17,470 bases of DNA from Paraeggerthella sp964369725 (GTDB taxonomy: Bacteria > Actinomycetota > Coriobacteriia > Coriobacteriales > Eggerthellaceae). Within the stretch, counting starts at the first letter, position 1. Each line of letters begins with the position of its first letter. The position numbers and the translations under genes were made by a program. The notes under the pieces were generated by a model. It searched no databases. It saw nothing but the letters and a program-made list of their open reading frames with translations, and had not been told where the DNA came from. Of the stretch, positions 1 to 8,256 are shown in pieces. Location of the stretch: NCBI GenBank assembly GCA_964369725.1, contig CAYJGC010000035.1, forward strand, positions 1 through 17,470, given 5' to 3'.

Positions 1-1
1 A

Positions 2-1399
2 TTGCTCGCAAAGATTGACGAATACCTTGACCGCAACTGGGAAACCATGGTGGACGATATCGAAACCCTCGTCACTATTCCTAGCTTTGAAGAAATGGAT
101 AAAGCACAAGAAGGCGCGCCCTTTGGGCCAGGGCCAAAAGCGGCGCTTGATGCAGCGCTTGGTATGGCAGCAAATTTGGGATTTCAAACCAAAAACGTTG
201 AAGGCTACGTAGGCTTCGCCGATCTTCCCGGTAAAAGCACCACGCAGATTGGCATTATTGGTCATATGGATGTTGTTCCGGCGGGTCCTGGTTGGACGTT
301 TGAGCCTTATGCAGTTACGCGCAAAGATGGCTATCTACTAGGACGTGGCGTGCAAGACGACAAAGGCCCAAGCGTTATTGCCCTGCATGCAATGAAGTTT
401 CTTGAGGATTTAGGCGAAGAGCTTCCCTACACCATCCGTTTTATTTTTGGCGCGAACGAAGAAACGGGCATGGCAGACGTTGCGTATTACCGCAAGCACT
501 ACGAAGACCCTGCATTTTTATTCACGCCTGACGCGGAATTCCCTGTTTGTTACGGGGAAAAGGGCGGCTTTGACGGCACCATTACCAGCAAGCCAATCGC
601 AGCGAATGTGCGGATGATTGTCGAGCTTGAAGGAGGCGCAGCCACCAATGCGGTGCCTGGTTTTGCCCATGCGGTGGTAAAGGCTGCAGCAGACAGTCTT
701 CCTCCTGCGCCACGCATCACCGTGAGCGCTACCGAAGATGGCAACGCGCGCATTGAGGCGGCAGGAAAGGGTGCACACGCGTCAACTCCTGAAGAAGGAA
801 TTAATGCCATTGCTTTGGTCGTGGACTATCTGCTTGCAAATAACCTCTGTACGCCAGAAGAACGCGCATTTTTAGAGCTTGATCAAAAACTTCTGAATCA
901 TACCGACGGTAGCGGCGTAGGGCTTCGCACGGCCGATGAATATTTTGGCGAGCTTACTATCATTGGCGGAACCATCACGACAAAAGACGACTGCTTTGTC
1001 CAAACCCTTGACAGCCGCTGGCCAACATCCATTACCTCAGAAGAGATGAGCCAGCATCTAACAGACCTTGCGCAAAGCATTGGGGCAACATTTGAAAACA
1101 CCCTGCTTATGGTGCCTTTCTTGGTAAAGCCCGACACGCCTGTTATCGAAGCGCTTCTTGATGCCTACAACGAAACAACTGGCGAAGATGCAAAGCCCTT
1201 TACCATGGGTGGCGGTACCTATGCGCGAGAATTCACGTCTGGTGCCAGCTTCGGCCCTGTTAAAGGTTGGGTAGAAAACCCTGAATGGGTGGGCGCAGAG
1301 CATGGACCTGATGAAGGAATCAGCGAAGAGCTGCTAAAAGAAGCATTCAAAATATACGTTGTCGCACTCGATAAGCTCATGAAGCTCAACCTAGGCTAA
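2..1399 (+). CDS. pepV: M20-family dipeptidase, PepV/Sapep type (5' end at window edge)
   Basis: This is probably a cytoplasmic di-zinc dipeptidase that releases amino acids from dipeptides taken up by the cell. All expected metal and catalytic positions of the PepV family are visible, numbered from the TTG at base 2: H88 and D90 in HMDVVP, bridging D119 in DDKGP, E153-E154 in the NEETG motif, D177 in TPDAEFP, and H434 near the C-terminus in AEHGPDEG. The metal ligands are separated by the lid domain inserted in the middle (about 190-310). The glycine-rich GGGTYAREF motif near 402-410 is also typical. The 465 residues match the usual family length, so little or nothing is missing at the N-terminus. 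The true start cannot be decided because no upstream ribosome-binding site is visible; it may be this TTG or a codon just outside the window. The family is secure; the exact peptide preference is not. Confidence 0.92.
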   Translation: MLAKIDEYLDRNWETMVDDIETLVTIPSFEEMDKAQEGAPFGPGPKAALDAALGMAANLGFQTKNVEGYVGFADLPGKSTTQIGIIGHMDVVPAGPGWTFEPYAVTRKDGYLLGRGVQDDKGPSVIALHAMKFLEDLGEELPYTIRFIFGANEETGMADVAYYRKHYEDPAFLFTPDAEFPVCYGEKGGFDGTITSKPIAANVRMIVELEGGAATNAVPGFAHAVVKAAADSLPPAPRITVSATEDGNARIEAAGKGAHASTPEEGINAIALVVDYLLANNLCTPEERAFLELDQKLLNHTDGSGVGLRTADEYFGELTIIGGTITTKDDCFVQTLDSRWPTSITSEEMSQHLTDLAQSIGATFENTLLMVPFLVKPDTPVIEALLDAYNETTGEDAKPFTMGGGTYAREFTSGASFGPVKGWVENPEWVGAEHGPDEGISEELLKEAFKIYVVALDKLMKLNLG

Positions 1400-1544
1400 G
1401 ATTCCGCCACCGTGGGCACTCATTGCTGAAGCGTTGCATTAAGGGGGATTGTCATGGGTTTTCTTAACTATTGTGGTATTGTCGTATCGTACAGTTTCTC
1501 ACGAGGTTAAGACGGTGGTTTGTTTTAAGACGAAGGAGGTTCAT

Positions 1545-2258
1545 GTGTTAAAAGCAATGGTCGTGGATGACGAAGCTCCCGCCCGTTCTGAGTTAAAATT
1601 TTTACTAAGTGAACTAGGTCAAGTTGAAGTAATGACCGAAGCAGCTAGTGTGCGTGAAGCAATCGAAAAGCTTAAAGAGTTTCCCGTTGATCTTATCTTT
1701 CTTGATGTGAATATGCCTGAAGTTACTGGTCTTCAGCTTGCTGAGGCACTGCAGCATCTCAAATTTCCTCCCGCGGTGGTGTTTGTAACTGCTTATGGAG
1801 AGTATGCGCTCGATGCTTTCAAAGTGAGTGCCATTGACTATTTAGTAAAGCCCGTTGAAACGGAGCGTTTGGCTCAAGCAGTAACACGTGCCCGTGAGCA
1901 TGTTTCTTTGCACGCGCAGGCTCAAAAGTCAGAGCGCATTCCTGTTGAAAAAGGTGGAAAGAAAATTCTCATCAATATCGACAAGATTCGTTTTGTGGTT
2001 GCGCGCGACGATTATGCGTATCTCCAAACGGACACCGACCGATATTTTTCAACGGTTAGTTTGGCTCAACTGGAAAAACGTTTCGATGGACACGGTTTTT
2101 TCCGCGTGCATCGAGGCTATCTGGTCAATCTTTCCATGGTCGAAGAGGTCGAATCCGTTTCAGGCGGAACGTTGCTGTTGACTCTTAATGGAGTTGAAGA
2201 GCAAATCCCTGTTTCGCGTCGTCGGGTAGCATCTCTCAAAAAAGCACTGGGTTTGTAG
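1545..2258 (+). CDS. LytTR-family response regulator
   Basis: This is a two-component response regulator of the LytR/AlgR type, 237 residues, that should bind DNA when phosphorylated. The receiver domain (about 1-120) has the acidic pair D8-D9, phospho-acceptor D54 in FLDVNMP, T82 and K102 in the LVKP motif, so it looks competent for phosphorylation. The LytTR DNA-binding domain follows (about 135-235), with the characteristic FFRVHRGYLVN and IPVSRRR segments. I chose the GTG at 1545 because a strong ribosome-binding site (AAGGAGGT, 1533-1540) lies 4 nt before it. An ATG at 1543 is out of frame and stops at once, and in-frame starts further upstream have no such site. No histidine kinase lies beside it, so its partner and targets are unknown. 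Relatives control peptide signalling, cell-wall or carbon-starvation genes; nothing here picks one. Confidence 0.92.
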   Translation: MLKAMVVDDEAPARSELKFLLSELGQVEVMTEAASVREAIEKLKEFPVDLIFLDVNMPEVTGLQLAEALQHLKFPPAVVFVTAYGEYALDAFKVSAIDYLVKPVETERLAQAVTRAREHVSLHAQAQKSERIPVEKGGKKILINIDKIRFVVARDDYAYLQTDTDRYFSTVSLAQLEKRFDGHGFFRVHRGYLVNLSMVEEVESVSGGTLLLTLNGVEEQIPVSRRRVASLKKALGL

Positions 2259-2298
2259 CAGTACTCGCGCAAAAGCTGCAACATAGACTCAAACTTCC

Positions 2299-2325
2299 AA
2301 AAGAGCTGGATTCCAGCTCTTTTTG
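2299..2325 (+). terminator. Rho-independent terminator after the LytTR gene
   Basis: An 11-bp perfect stem (2299-2309 with 2313-2323) closes a 3-nt loop. The arms end in A and T runs, so the hairpin could terminate transcription from either direction. It begins 41 nt after the response-regulator stop codon. Confidence 0.85.
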
Positions 2326-2556
2326 TATGCTCATCGCACTATTTGGCTTACGGAGCACAAGGTGTGTCCTGTAAGCCAAGTATCTTGACCTAGGAGTATA
2401 TTCGACACCTTGGCTCAAAGCGTTCATTTTCGCTGAAGGAAAAACGTAATGCGTGCTTAATCCTTCGCTTCGGTAAAGACGAACACTCTTTTGCGGGCAT
2501 GCTGCAGTTCAGATAAACACCCTTACTCCATAACTCCATCACAAGCATGCGTTGTT
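2326..2556. other. Gene-free spacer with a long hairpin
   Basis: No convincing coding sequence is present on either strand. The spacer holds an imperfect inverted repeat at 2343-2379 (left arm TTGGCTTAC then GGA, right arm TCC, a bulged T, then GTAAGCCAA). Its loop contains CAAGGTGT (2358-2365), which is complementary to ACACCTTG at 2405-2412. No T-run follows, so this is not an ordinary terminator. Whether the stretch is transcribed is unknown. Confidence 0.5.
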
Positions 2557-2587
2557 TTGCTCGCTTTAAGGGTTCATTTGTTAAAAT
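2557..2587 (+). promoter_or_regulatory. Candidate promoter of the pgi-hypFCD operon
   Basis: There is an extended -10 element, TG-T-TAAAAT (2579-2587), with a weak -35-like TTGCTC (2557-2562) 19 nt upstream. Transcription would start near 2594 and give a leader of about 20 nt before the ribosome-binding site at 2604-2610. The -35 match is poor, so the call rests mainly on the extended -10. Confidence 0.4.
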
Positions 2588-2615
2588 GTGGAGACTTATA
2601 CAAAGAGAGGAAATC

Positions 2616-4325
2616 ATGCTATCTAGTGATATTGAAAAGCTATACCCTTCAGCGAAGGTTTTAGTGAAAGATTGCGTAGCAAGCCGTTTGTTTGCAAAAG
2701 ATGCGTCATTGTATGATTTTTCGGAAGACGCATTTGCTTGCGCTCAGGAATTTATGGGCTGGACTGATCTAGCAAGTAATCCACCGTTTCCTTTGCGAGA
2801 TATTCAAGATTTTGCCGACTCAATGATAGAGCAAGGTCTTAAGACAATTGTACTTATCGGGCAAGGAGGCTCCACTCAAGCTCCTATGACCATTACGAAG
2901 TACAACAAGGCAGATTCATCGCGCGTTAAGTTTAGAATTATTGACTCGGATTCTCCTGTTCGCGTACGTGAAATGCTGTCCGCCATAGACCCTCACACAA
3001 CACTTTTTATTATTTCGTCAAAAAGCGGAGGCACGATAGAGCCTCGCTTGGTTTTGCGCGCCGTTCGCGATTTACTGTCAGACACTATGTCTGAAGAAGA
3101 AATAGTAAAGCGTCTTGTTGCTATCACTGATCCCGGCTCTGACCTTGAGCGCCAGGCGCGCGACGAGGGCTGGGCTGCAATTTTCCCTGGTGAGCCTACC
3201 GTTGGGGGACGTTTCTCGGCGTTGACGGTGTTTGGATTGCTGCCTTCTGCGTTGGTGGGTATCAACTTAGAAGAAGTTATAGGTACTGCGGTTGAGGCAG
3301 AAGTTCAGTGTAGCGAAGATGCGATAGACAATCCCGCTATTGTTTTGGCAGCTTTCTTGTATGACAACTATCGCAACGGGCGCAACAAATTTTCTGTTTT
3401 GACGCAAAAACGTGGCCGTGTCCTTGGTTTGTGGATTGAGCAATTGGTGGCAGAAAGCTTAGGCAAAGAAGGTCAGGGTATTTTGCCTAATATTGAAATC
3501 GACACGTTGCTACTTACTAAAGACCCTGGTGACAGAAGTGTTATCACCTATCAAACAAAAACCGACTTATGGGATGAGCGCCGCAATTTTGAAATGAGCC
3601 TCTCATACATTGATCCAGCGATCCCTCGTCAGAACTACCGCATCAAGTCGGTGGTCGAGCTAGCAGAGCATTTCATTTTGTGGGAGTACGCTATTGCTAT
3701 GTGCGGCTATCTCATGCGTGTGTGTCCGTTTGACCAGCCTGACGTTGCATCGGCTAAGGCGGCAGTTCTTCAGATTCTTGAAGAAGGTCAGCCTGAGCCC
3801 AGCTTTACACAAGATTTTATCGATGATTTATCAATGGGCGAAGCAGAGGTAACGCTTGCCCCGTGTTTCAATGGTTGTTCTGATGTTCGCTCGGCACTGC
3901 GTGCGTTGTTTGAAAGCATTGAGCCAGGCGATTTCTTCGCACTCAATGCATTTTTGCCGTTCACGGGTGAAGGACGACGCGAAGCGCTTGAGACAATTCG
4001 TCATGGCGTGGCGCATACGTGCGGCGTTGTGTCGTGTTTAGAGGTGGGTCCTCGCTACTTGCACTCAACAGGTCAGCTACACAAGGGTGGTCCTAATTGC
4101 GGAGTCTTCCTGATTTTGTCAGCAGACGAACTCAAGGATGTTCCCCTCAAAGAAGAAGCAGAGAGCTTGGGGTCGTTGGCAAAAGCGCAGGCTGCAGGCG
4201 ATTTGATGACATTGGCAGCGCGCGATCGTCGCTGTATTCACTTACATCTTCCTGATAATTCTGGCGTCACTTTGCGCGCATTGGCAAAGGTGGTAATGGA
4301 CGTTTTAGGAGAGCTTAAAAACTAA
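2616..4325 (+). CDS. pgi: Glucose-6-phosphate isomerase of the type found in Tal-PGI fusions
   Basis: This should interconvert glucose 6-phosphate and fructose 6-phosphate in the cytoplasm. The 569-residue protein has the two sugar-isomerase folds of the family. Visible motifs are the glycine-rich GQGGST (82-87), the phosphate-binding SSKSGGTIEP (134-143), GGRFSALTVFGLLP (197-210), VAESLGKEGQGILP (278-291, with the likely catalytic Glu280) and YLHSTGQLHKGG (481-492). The last motif and the overall length resemble the isomerase half of bifunctional transaldolase/phosphoglucose isomerases rather than classical E. coli Pgi; no transaldolase domain is attached. The ATG at 2616 is preferred over in-frame starts upstream because GAGAGG (2605-2610) sits 5 nt before it. 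The gene ends 21 nt before hypF, so it is probably the first gene of the hydrogenase-maturation operon. That is an unusual partner, and activity on another phosphosugar is possible. Confidence 0.85.
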   Translation: MLSSDIEKLYPSAKVLVKDCVASRLFAKDASLYDFSEDAFACAQEFMGWTDLASNPPFPLRDIQDFADSMIEQGLKTIVLIGQGGSTQAPMTITKYNKADSSRVKFRIIDSDSPVRVREMLSAIDPHTTLFIISSKSGGTIEPRLVLRAVRDLLSDTMSEEEIVKRLVAITDPGSDLERQARDEGWAAIFPGEPTVGGRFSALTVFGLLPSALVGINLEEVIGTAVEAEVQCSEDAIDNPAIVLAAFLYDNYRNGRNKFSVLTQKRGRVLGLWIEQLVAESLGKEGQGILPNIEIDTLLLTKDPGDRSVITYQTKTDLWDERRNFEMSLSYIDPAIPRQNYRIKSVVELAEHFILWEYAIAMCGYLMRVCPFDQPDVASAKAAVLQILEEGQPEPSFTQDFIDDLSMGEAEVTLAPCFNGCSDVRSALRALFESIEPGDFFALNAFLPFTGEGRREALETIRHGVAHTCGVVSCLEVGPRYLHSTGQLHKGGPNCGVFLILSADELKDVPLKEEAESLGSLAKAQAAGDLMTLAARDRRCIHLHLPDNSGVTLRALAKVVMDVLGELKN

Positions 4326-4346
4326 CTGCATGAAGAGGAGAGTTTT

Positions 4347-6818
4347 ATGACAGAAGCGCTCTACATACACGTTAAAGGCATAGTTCAAGGGGTGGGTTTC
4401 CGCCCCTTTGTTTACCGTATCGCAAAGAAATACCTTATTAAAGGATGGGTTCTCAACGCCACTGATGGTGTGTTTATTCACGCCGAAGGAGAATCTAAAC
4501 TGCTTGATGAATTCGTGATTGAGCTTTCTGAAAATCCTCCCGCAGCTTCCCAAGTAGACGAAGTGAGTCTAAAAGAAGTTCCGCTTGAGGACTTCGAATC
4601 GTTTGACATTCGTTTTTCTGATGCAGGGGAAGTTGCAAAAACTACGCTTGTGTCGCCCGACTTGGCAACATGTGCCGATTGTGCCGAGGAGTTGTTTAAT
4701 AAAAACGATAGGCGCTATCGTTACCCTTTCATTAACTGCACAAACTGCGGGCCACGCTTTACCATTATTGAAGAGCTTCCCTATGATCGAAAAAGCACGT
4801 CAATGAAAGATTTTCCCATGTGTGAGCGTTGTTCCCAAGAGTATGGAGACCCGCTTGACCGGCGCTTTCATGCTCAGCCTGATGCATGTTTTGATTGTGG
4901 GCCTCATATTAGTTGGTGCGAACATGACAGCGATGCTATCGATTCTCCTTTAGGTGAACTTTCTTGGGGTTCAACACGTGAAGAAAGTGATCGCATCTTA
5001 GGGCGCGCCGTCGAATTTTTGCATGCAAGTAAGATTCTGGCTGTTAAGGGCTTAGGTGGCTTTCATTTGGTATGCGATGCAGACAGCGCGCAAGCCGTTT
5101 CTTTGTTGCGAGCTCGCAAGCGTCGCGAAGGCAAGGCGTTTGCGGTCATGATGCAAGATGTTGCTGCAGTGCGCGAGATTTGCGAGGTAAGCGAAGCAGA
5201 AGAAGCCCAGCTGCTGTCAGCGCAGCGACCTATTGTGTTGCTTCGTAAGCGCAAAGATGCATCTCTTGTGCCGGGCTTAGCTGATAAATTGCCAGAACTT
5301 GGGGTTATGTTGCCCTATACTCCCTTGCAGCATGTGCTTATGAAGGATTTCTGCGAAGCTGCCGCGAGCAGGATGCTTGTTATGACATCTGCAAATATTC
5401 ATGACGAGCCTATTGTTATTGATGATGAAGAAGCTCGTAGTAAACTTACTGATGTGGCTGATGCTTTTGTTGGGCATAATCGTGCCATTCGTACGCGCTA
5501 TGACGATTCGGTCGTACGGGTTATTTCTGCAGGAAGCGCAGGTCAGGCGCTCCAATTTATTCGAAGAGCACGTGGTTATGCGCCTCTTCCCCTTACGTTA
5601 AAGCTAGAAAAAGAAGAAAGCTGCAACAATCAGAGCAGCGAAGAAGCCACAACTCAAACGTTGCCTTGTATTTTTGCTGCCGGCTCAGAGCAGAAAAACA
5701 CATTTTCGCTGACGCGCGATGCTGAGGTGTTCGTGTCTCAACATATTGGTGACATGGAGAATGCAGAAACATACGATGCATGGCTTGCTGCAAAGCAGCG
5801 CTACGGGCGACTATTCAAGATTGACTACAGCCAGCTTGTCTGTGATTTACATCCAGAATATCTTTCTACTAAGTGGGCACAGGAAGAAAGCAAAACGAAC
5901 AACCTCCCTCTTGCGGAAGTGCAGCATCACCACGCTCACATTGCCTCAGTTATGGGAGAGCATGGAATTAGTACGCCGGTATGCGGCATTGCGTTTGATG
6001 GAACGGGATTTGGTGCAGATGGGAACCTATGGGGCGGGGAAGTGTTGCTTGCAAGTACGGCAGCGTTTGAGCGTTTTGCAAACTTTGCTTATGTTCCCAT
6101 GCCGGGTGGTAGTGCTGCTATAAAGAATCCGCTTCGCATGGCTTATGGTGTCTTGTGGGCGTTTGATCTGCTTGAGCACCCTGAGGCAGCAGCCTTGAAA
6201 GCGTCTCTTGGAGAACAGGCTCATTTGTGCGAACAGATGATTGAAAAGGGAATAAATACTCCTCTGACGTCCTCTGTCGGTCGCTTGTTTGATGCAGCAA
6301 GCGCACTATTAGGTGTATGTGAAGCTCCCCTTTATGAAGGGGAGCCAGCAATTTTGCTCGAAGCAGCTATAGGCGAGTGGTGCGACGTCCCGATAACAGA
6401 AGAAGAGCAAGAGGCTGCCAATCGTTATGCCATCTTGGTAACCAAAAACACTGCGACACCCACAAGCACCGCACAAGATACTTCCGTAGTTTTGCTTGAT
6501 GCAGCGCCAACGTTTAAAGCGCTGCTTGATGACGTGGCTGCAGGCGTCTTGCAGTCCCTCATTGCAAAACGTTTTCATGATGCGTTTGTGCGAGCAATTG
6601 TAGAAATCGCGCATTTGGTACGAGGGCTTTACGATATTGATGTTATTGCGTTGTCAGGCGGCGTGTTTATGAATCGCTACTTGATTGAGAGTGCTCTTCG
6701 CGAGTTAGAGGCCGCAGGCTTTACGGCAGCAGTCAATCGTGACCTACCGCCTAACGACGGCTGTATTTCCTTTGGGCAGGCTGTGGTAGCATGGTCGCAA
6801 ATGAGGAACTTAGGCTAA
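4347..6818 (+). CDS. hypF: Carbamoyltransferase HypF (NiFe-hydrogenase maturation)
   Basis: HypF converts carbamoyl phosphate and ATP to a carbamoyl adenylate and passes the carbamoyl group to the C-terminal cysteine of HypE, the source of the CN ligands of NiFe hydrogenase. All four parts are visible in 823 residues. The N-terminal acylphosphatase domain has VQGVGFRPF with R19, and N37. Two zinc-finger blocks carry C109/C112/C131/C134 and C159/C162/C181/C184. A YrdC-like domain spans about 210-395. The Kae1-like domain has the metal-binding HHHAH (527-531), the FDGTGFGADG segment, LSGGVFMNR (769-777) and PPNDGCISFG (801-810). It is somewhat longer than common HypF proteins (about 750-770), because of low-complexity stretches near 421-440 and 696-712. 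A GAGGAG site (4335-4340) lies 6 nt before the ATG. The gene sits 21 nt after the isomerase gene and 20 nt before hypC. Confidence 0.97.
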   Translation: MTEALYIHVKGIVQGVGFRPFVYRIAKKYLIKGWVLNATDGVFIHAEGESKLLDEFVIELSENPPAASQVDEVSLKEVPLEDFESFDIRFSDAGEVAKTTLVSPDLATCADCAEELFNKNDRRYRYPFINCTNCGPRFTIIEELPYDRKSTSMKDFPMCERCSQEYGDPLDRRFHAQPDACFDCGPHISWCEHDSDAIDSPLGELSWGSTREESDRILGRAVEFLHASKILAVKGLGGFHLVCDADSAQAVSLLRARKRREGKAFAVMMQDVAAVREICEVSEAEEAQLLSAQRPIVLLRKRKDASLVPGLADKLPELGVMLPYTPLQHVLMKDFCEAAASRMLVMTSANIHDEPIVIDDEEARSKLTDVADAFVGHNRAIRTRYDDSVVRVISAGSAGQALQFIRRARGYAPLPLTLKLEKEESCNNQSSEEATTQTLPCIFAAGSEQKNTFSLTRDAEVFVSQHIGDMENAETYDAWLAAKQRYGRLFKIDYSQLVCDLHPEYLSTKWAQEESKTNNLPLAEVQHHHAHIASVMGEHGISTPVCGIAFDGTGFGADGNLWGGEVLLASTAAFERFANFAYVPMPGGSAAIKNPLRMAYGVLWAFDLLEHPEAAALKASLGEQAHLCEQMIEKGINTPLTSSVGRLFDAASALLGVCEAPLYEGEPAILLEAAIGEWCDVPITEEEQEAANRYAILVTKNTATPTSTAQDTSVVLLDAAPTFKALLDDVAAGVLQSLIAKRFHDAFVRAIVEIAHLVRGLYDIDVIALSGGVFMNRYLIESALRELEAAGFTAAVNRDLPPNDGCISFGQAVVAWSQMRNLG

Positions 6819-6838
6819 AACGAGAAAGTAGATAAATT

Positions 6839-7087
6839 ATGTGTCTAGCAATCCCTGCAAAAGTTATTGAAATAAAAGATAGTCGCTTGGCGGTCGTGGA
6901 TATTTTAGGCGTTACCCGTGAGATATCAATTGATTTAACTCCCCAGGCCGAAGTAGGTAGCTACGTGTTGGTGCATGCGGGCTTTGCTATTGAGGTGGTT
7001 GATGAGCAATTTGCGCATGAAACTATTGAGCTCATTAAACAATTCCCCGGTCTTGCTGATGACTTGCCTGAAGAAAACAAAGGCTAG
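6839..7087 (+). CDS. hypC: Hydrogenase assembly chaperone HypC
   Basis: This small chaperone (82 residues) forms a complex with HypD, on which the Fe(CN)2CO unit is assembled before delivery to the hydrogenase large subunit. The N-terminus MCLAIPAKV carries the invariant Cys2, which is exposed after removal of the initiator methionine and binds iron. The GDYVLVHAGFAI-type block of the family is present as GSYVLVHAGFAIEVV, followed by a typical acidic tail. The ribosome-binding site is weak (a GAGAAAG stretch about 10 nt upstream), so translation may depend partly on coupling to hypF, which ends 20 nt earlier. The family assignment is firm. It could serve any hydrogenase in the cell, because no structural subunits lie in the window. 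Confidence 0.97.
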   Translation: MCLAIPAKVIEIKDSRLAVVDILGVTREISIDLTPQAEVGSYVLVHAGFAIEVVDEQFAHETIELIKQFPGLADDLPEENKG

Positions 7088-7096
7088 GGGCTACGT

Positions 7097-8179
7097 ATGA
7101 GTGAGTTGGCAGCTTTCAAAGACCCAGAGCTAGCGCGAGGGCTGGTAGAGTCAATTGCAAAATTGGTTCCCGATCGTGAGGTTACCCTCATGGAGGTTTG
7201 CGGAACGCATACCATGGCAATAGCGCGCAACGGAATTCGCGCACTCATGCCAGAGCAGGTCAAGCTTGCCTCAGGGCCGGGATGTCCGGTGTGTGTGACG
7301 GCAAACAATGATATCGATACAGTGATTGCGCTCTCTCGCGTACCGAATGTCATCATCGCGACGTTTGGTGATATGACGCGCGTCCCCGGATCAACATCGA
7401 GCCTGCTTAAAGAGCAGGCGCAAGGGCAATCAGTGCAAATAGTCTACTCGCCTCTCGATGCACTTTCTCTTGCCCAGGCTCATCCTGACAAAGAAGTCGT
7501 TTTTGTAGGCGTTGGCTTTGAAACAACTACTCCGCTGGTTGCTATGACAATTAAGCGTGCGGCAGACCTTGGTCTAACTAATTTTAGTGTGTACGGAGCT
7601 CACAAAAATATGCCAGGCGCACTCGAGGCTATTATCAATGATCCTCAGCTGAAGGTAGATGCCCTTCTTTTGCCAGGACACGTAAGTACTATTATTGGTG
7701 TTGATCCGTATTCTTTTTTGAGCAACACCTATAAAATTCCTGGTGTGATTACCGGGTTTGAGCCTGTTGATGTTCTTCAAGGCATAGCTATGATAATGCG
7801 TCAGTTGCGCGAAGGTCGTTCTGAAATCGAAATTGCCTATTCACGTGGTGTTATGACGCAGGGCAATCCTGTTGCTATGGCAGCTATCGATGAAGTTTTT
7901 GAAACTTGTGTAGCAACATGGCGCGGTTTAGGAGATATTCCTGACTCGGGTTATCGTATTCGAGAGCAATATGCAGAATTTGATGCAGTGCGTCGACTTA
8001 CGCCTTGTGTGGAAATCACAAAAGAGCCGAAGGGTTGTCGCTGTGGCGATGTGCTCAGAGGAGTCATGCCTCCGAGCGACTGCCCACTCTTTCGTACGGT
8101 GTGCACGCCCGAAAACCCGGTAGGTCCATGCATGGTTTCAAATGAGGGAAGTTGTGCAGCGTACTATCGTTACTATTAA
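7097..8179 (+). CDS. hypD: Hydrogenase maturation protein HypD
   Basis: HypD is an iron-sulfur protein that, with HypC and HypE, builds the cyanide- and CO-ligated iron of NiFe hydrogenase. The 360-residue protein has the catalytic motif MEVCGTHTM with C35, the GPGCPVCVT motif with C63 and C66, and the C-terminal cysteine cluster that holds the 4Fe-4S centre (C314, C316, C329, C336, C345, C353). The GFETTTP segment near 140 is also conserved. The ribosome-binding site AGGGG (7086-7090) overlaps the hypC stop codon and the genes are 9 nt apart, so hypC and hypD are almost certainly translated from one message. hypE often follows hypD; here a strong terminator follows instead. HypE and the nickel-insertion proteins HypA and HypB must therefore be encoded elsewhere if the pathway works. 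Confidence 0.98.
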   Translation: MSELAAFKDPELARGLVESIAKLVPDREVTLMEVCGTHTMAIARNGIRALMPEQVKLASGPGCPVCVTANNDIDTVIALSRVPNVIIATFGDMTRVPGSTSSLLKEQAQGQSVQIVYSPLDALSLAQAHPDKEVVFVGVGFETTTPLVAMTIKRAADLGLTNFSVYGAHKNMPGALEAIINDPQLKVDALLLPGHVSTIIGVDPYSFLSNTYKIPGVITGFEPVDVLQGIAMIMRQLREGRSEIEIAYSRGVMTQGNPVAMAAIDEVFETCVATWRGLGDIPDSGYRIREQYAEFDAVRRLTPCVEITKEPKGCRCGDVLRGVMPPSDCPLFRTVCTPENPVGPCMVSNEGSCAAYYRYY

Positions 8180-8215
8180 AGTTTAGGCTGATAGAAGCTA
8201 TTAATTTAAAGTTTA

Positions 8216-8256
8216 AAAACGATACCTCCTCCGTTAAACAGAGGAGGTATCGTTTT
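8216..8256 (+). terminator. Strong terminator closing the hyp operon
   Basis: A 16-bp perfect stem (8216-8231 with 8241-8256) closes a 9-nt loop. The A-run of the left arm pairs with the T-run of the right arm. It starts 36 nt after the hypD stop codon and separates the hyp operon from the amidinotransferase gene. Confidence 0.92.

Noticed and set aside
1449..1544. N-terminal extension of the response regulator from upstream in-frame starts
   Set aside because: The extension would place extra residues before the first receiver strand and lacks a ribosome-binding site; the GTG at 1545 has a strong one.
2390..2617. A 75-codon minus-strand open frame over the isomerase promoter region
   Set aside because: No ribosome-binding site or promoter on that strand, unusual composition, and it overlaps the better-supported start of the isomerase gene.
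5719..6123. A 134-codon plus-strand frame inside hypF
   Set aside because: It is in another frame of a strongly conserved gene and reads as a shadow with no domain character.
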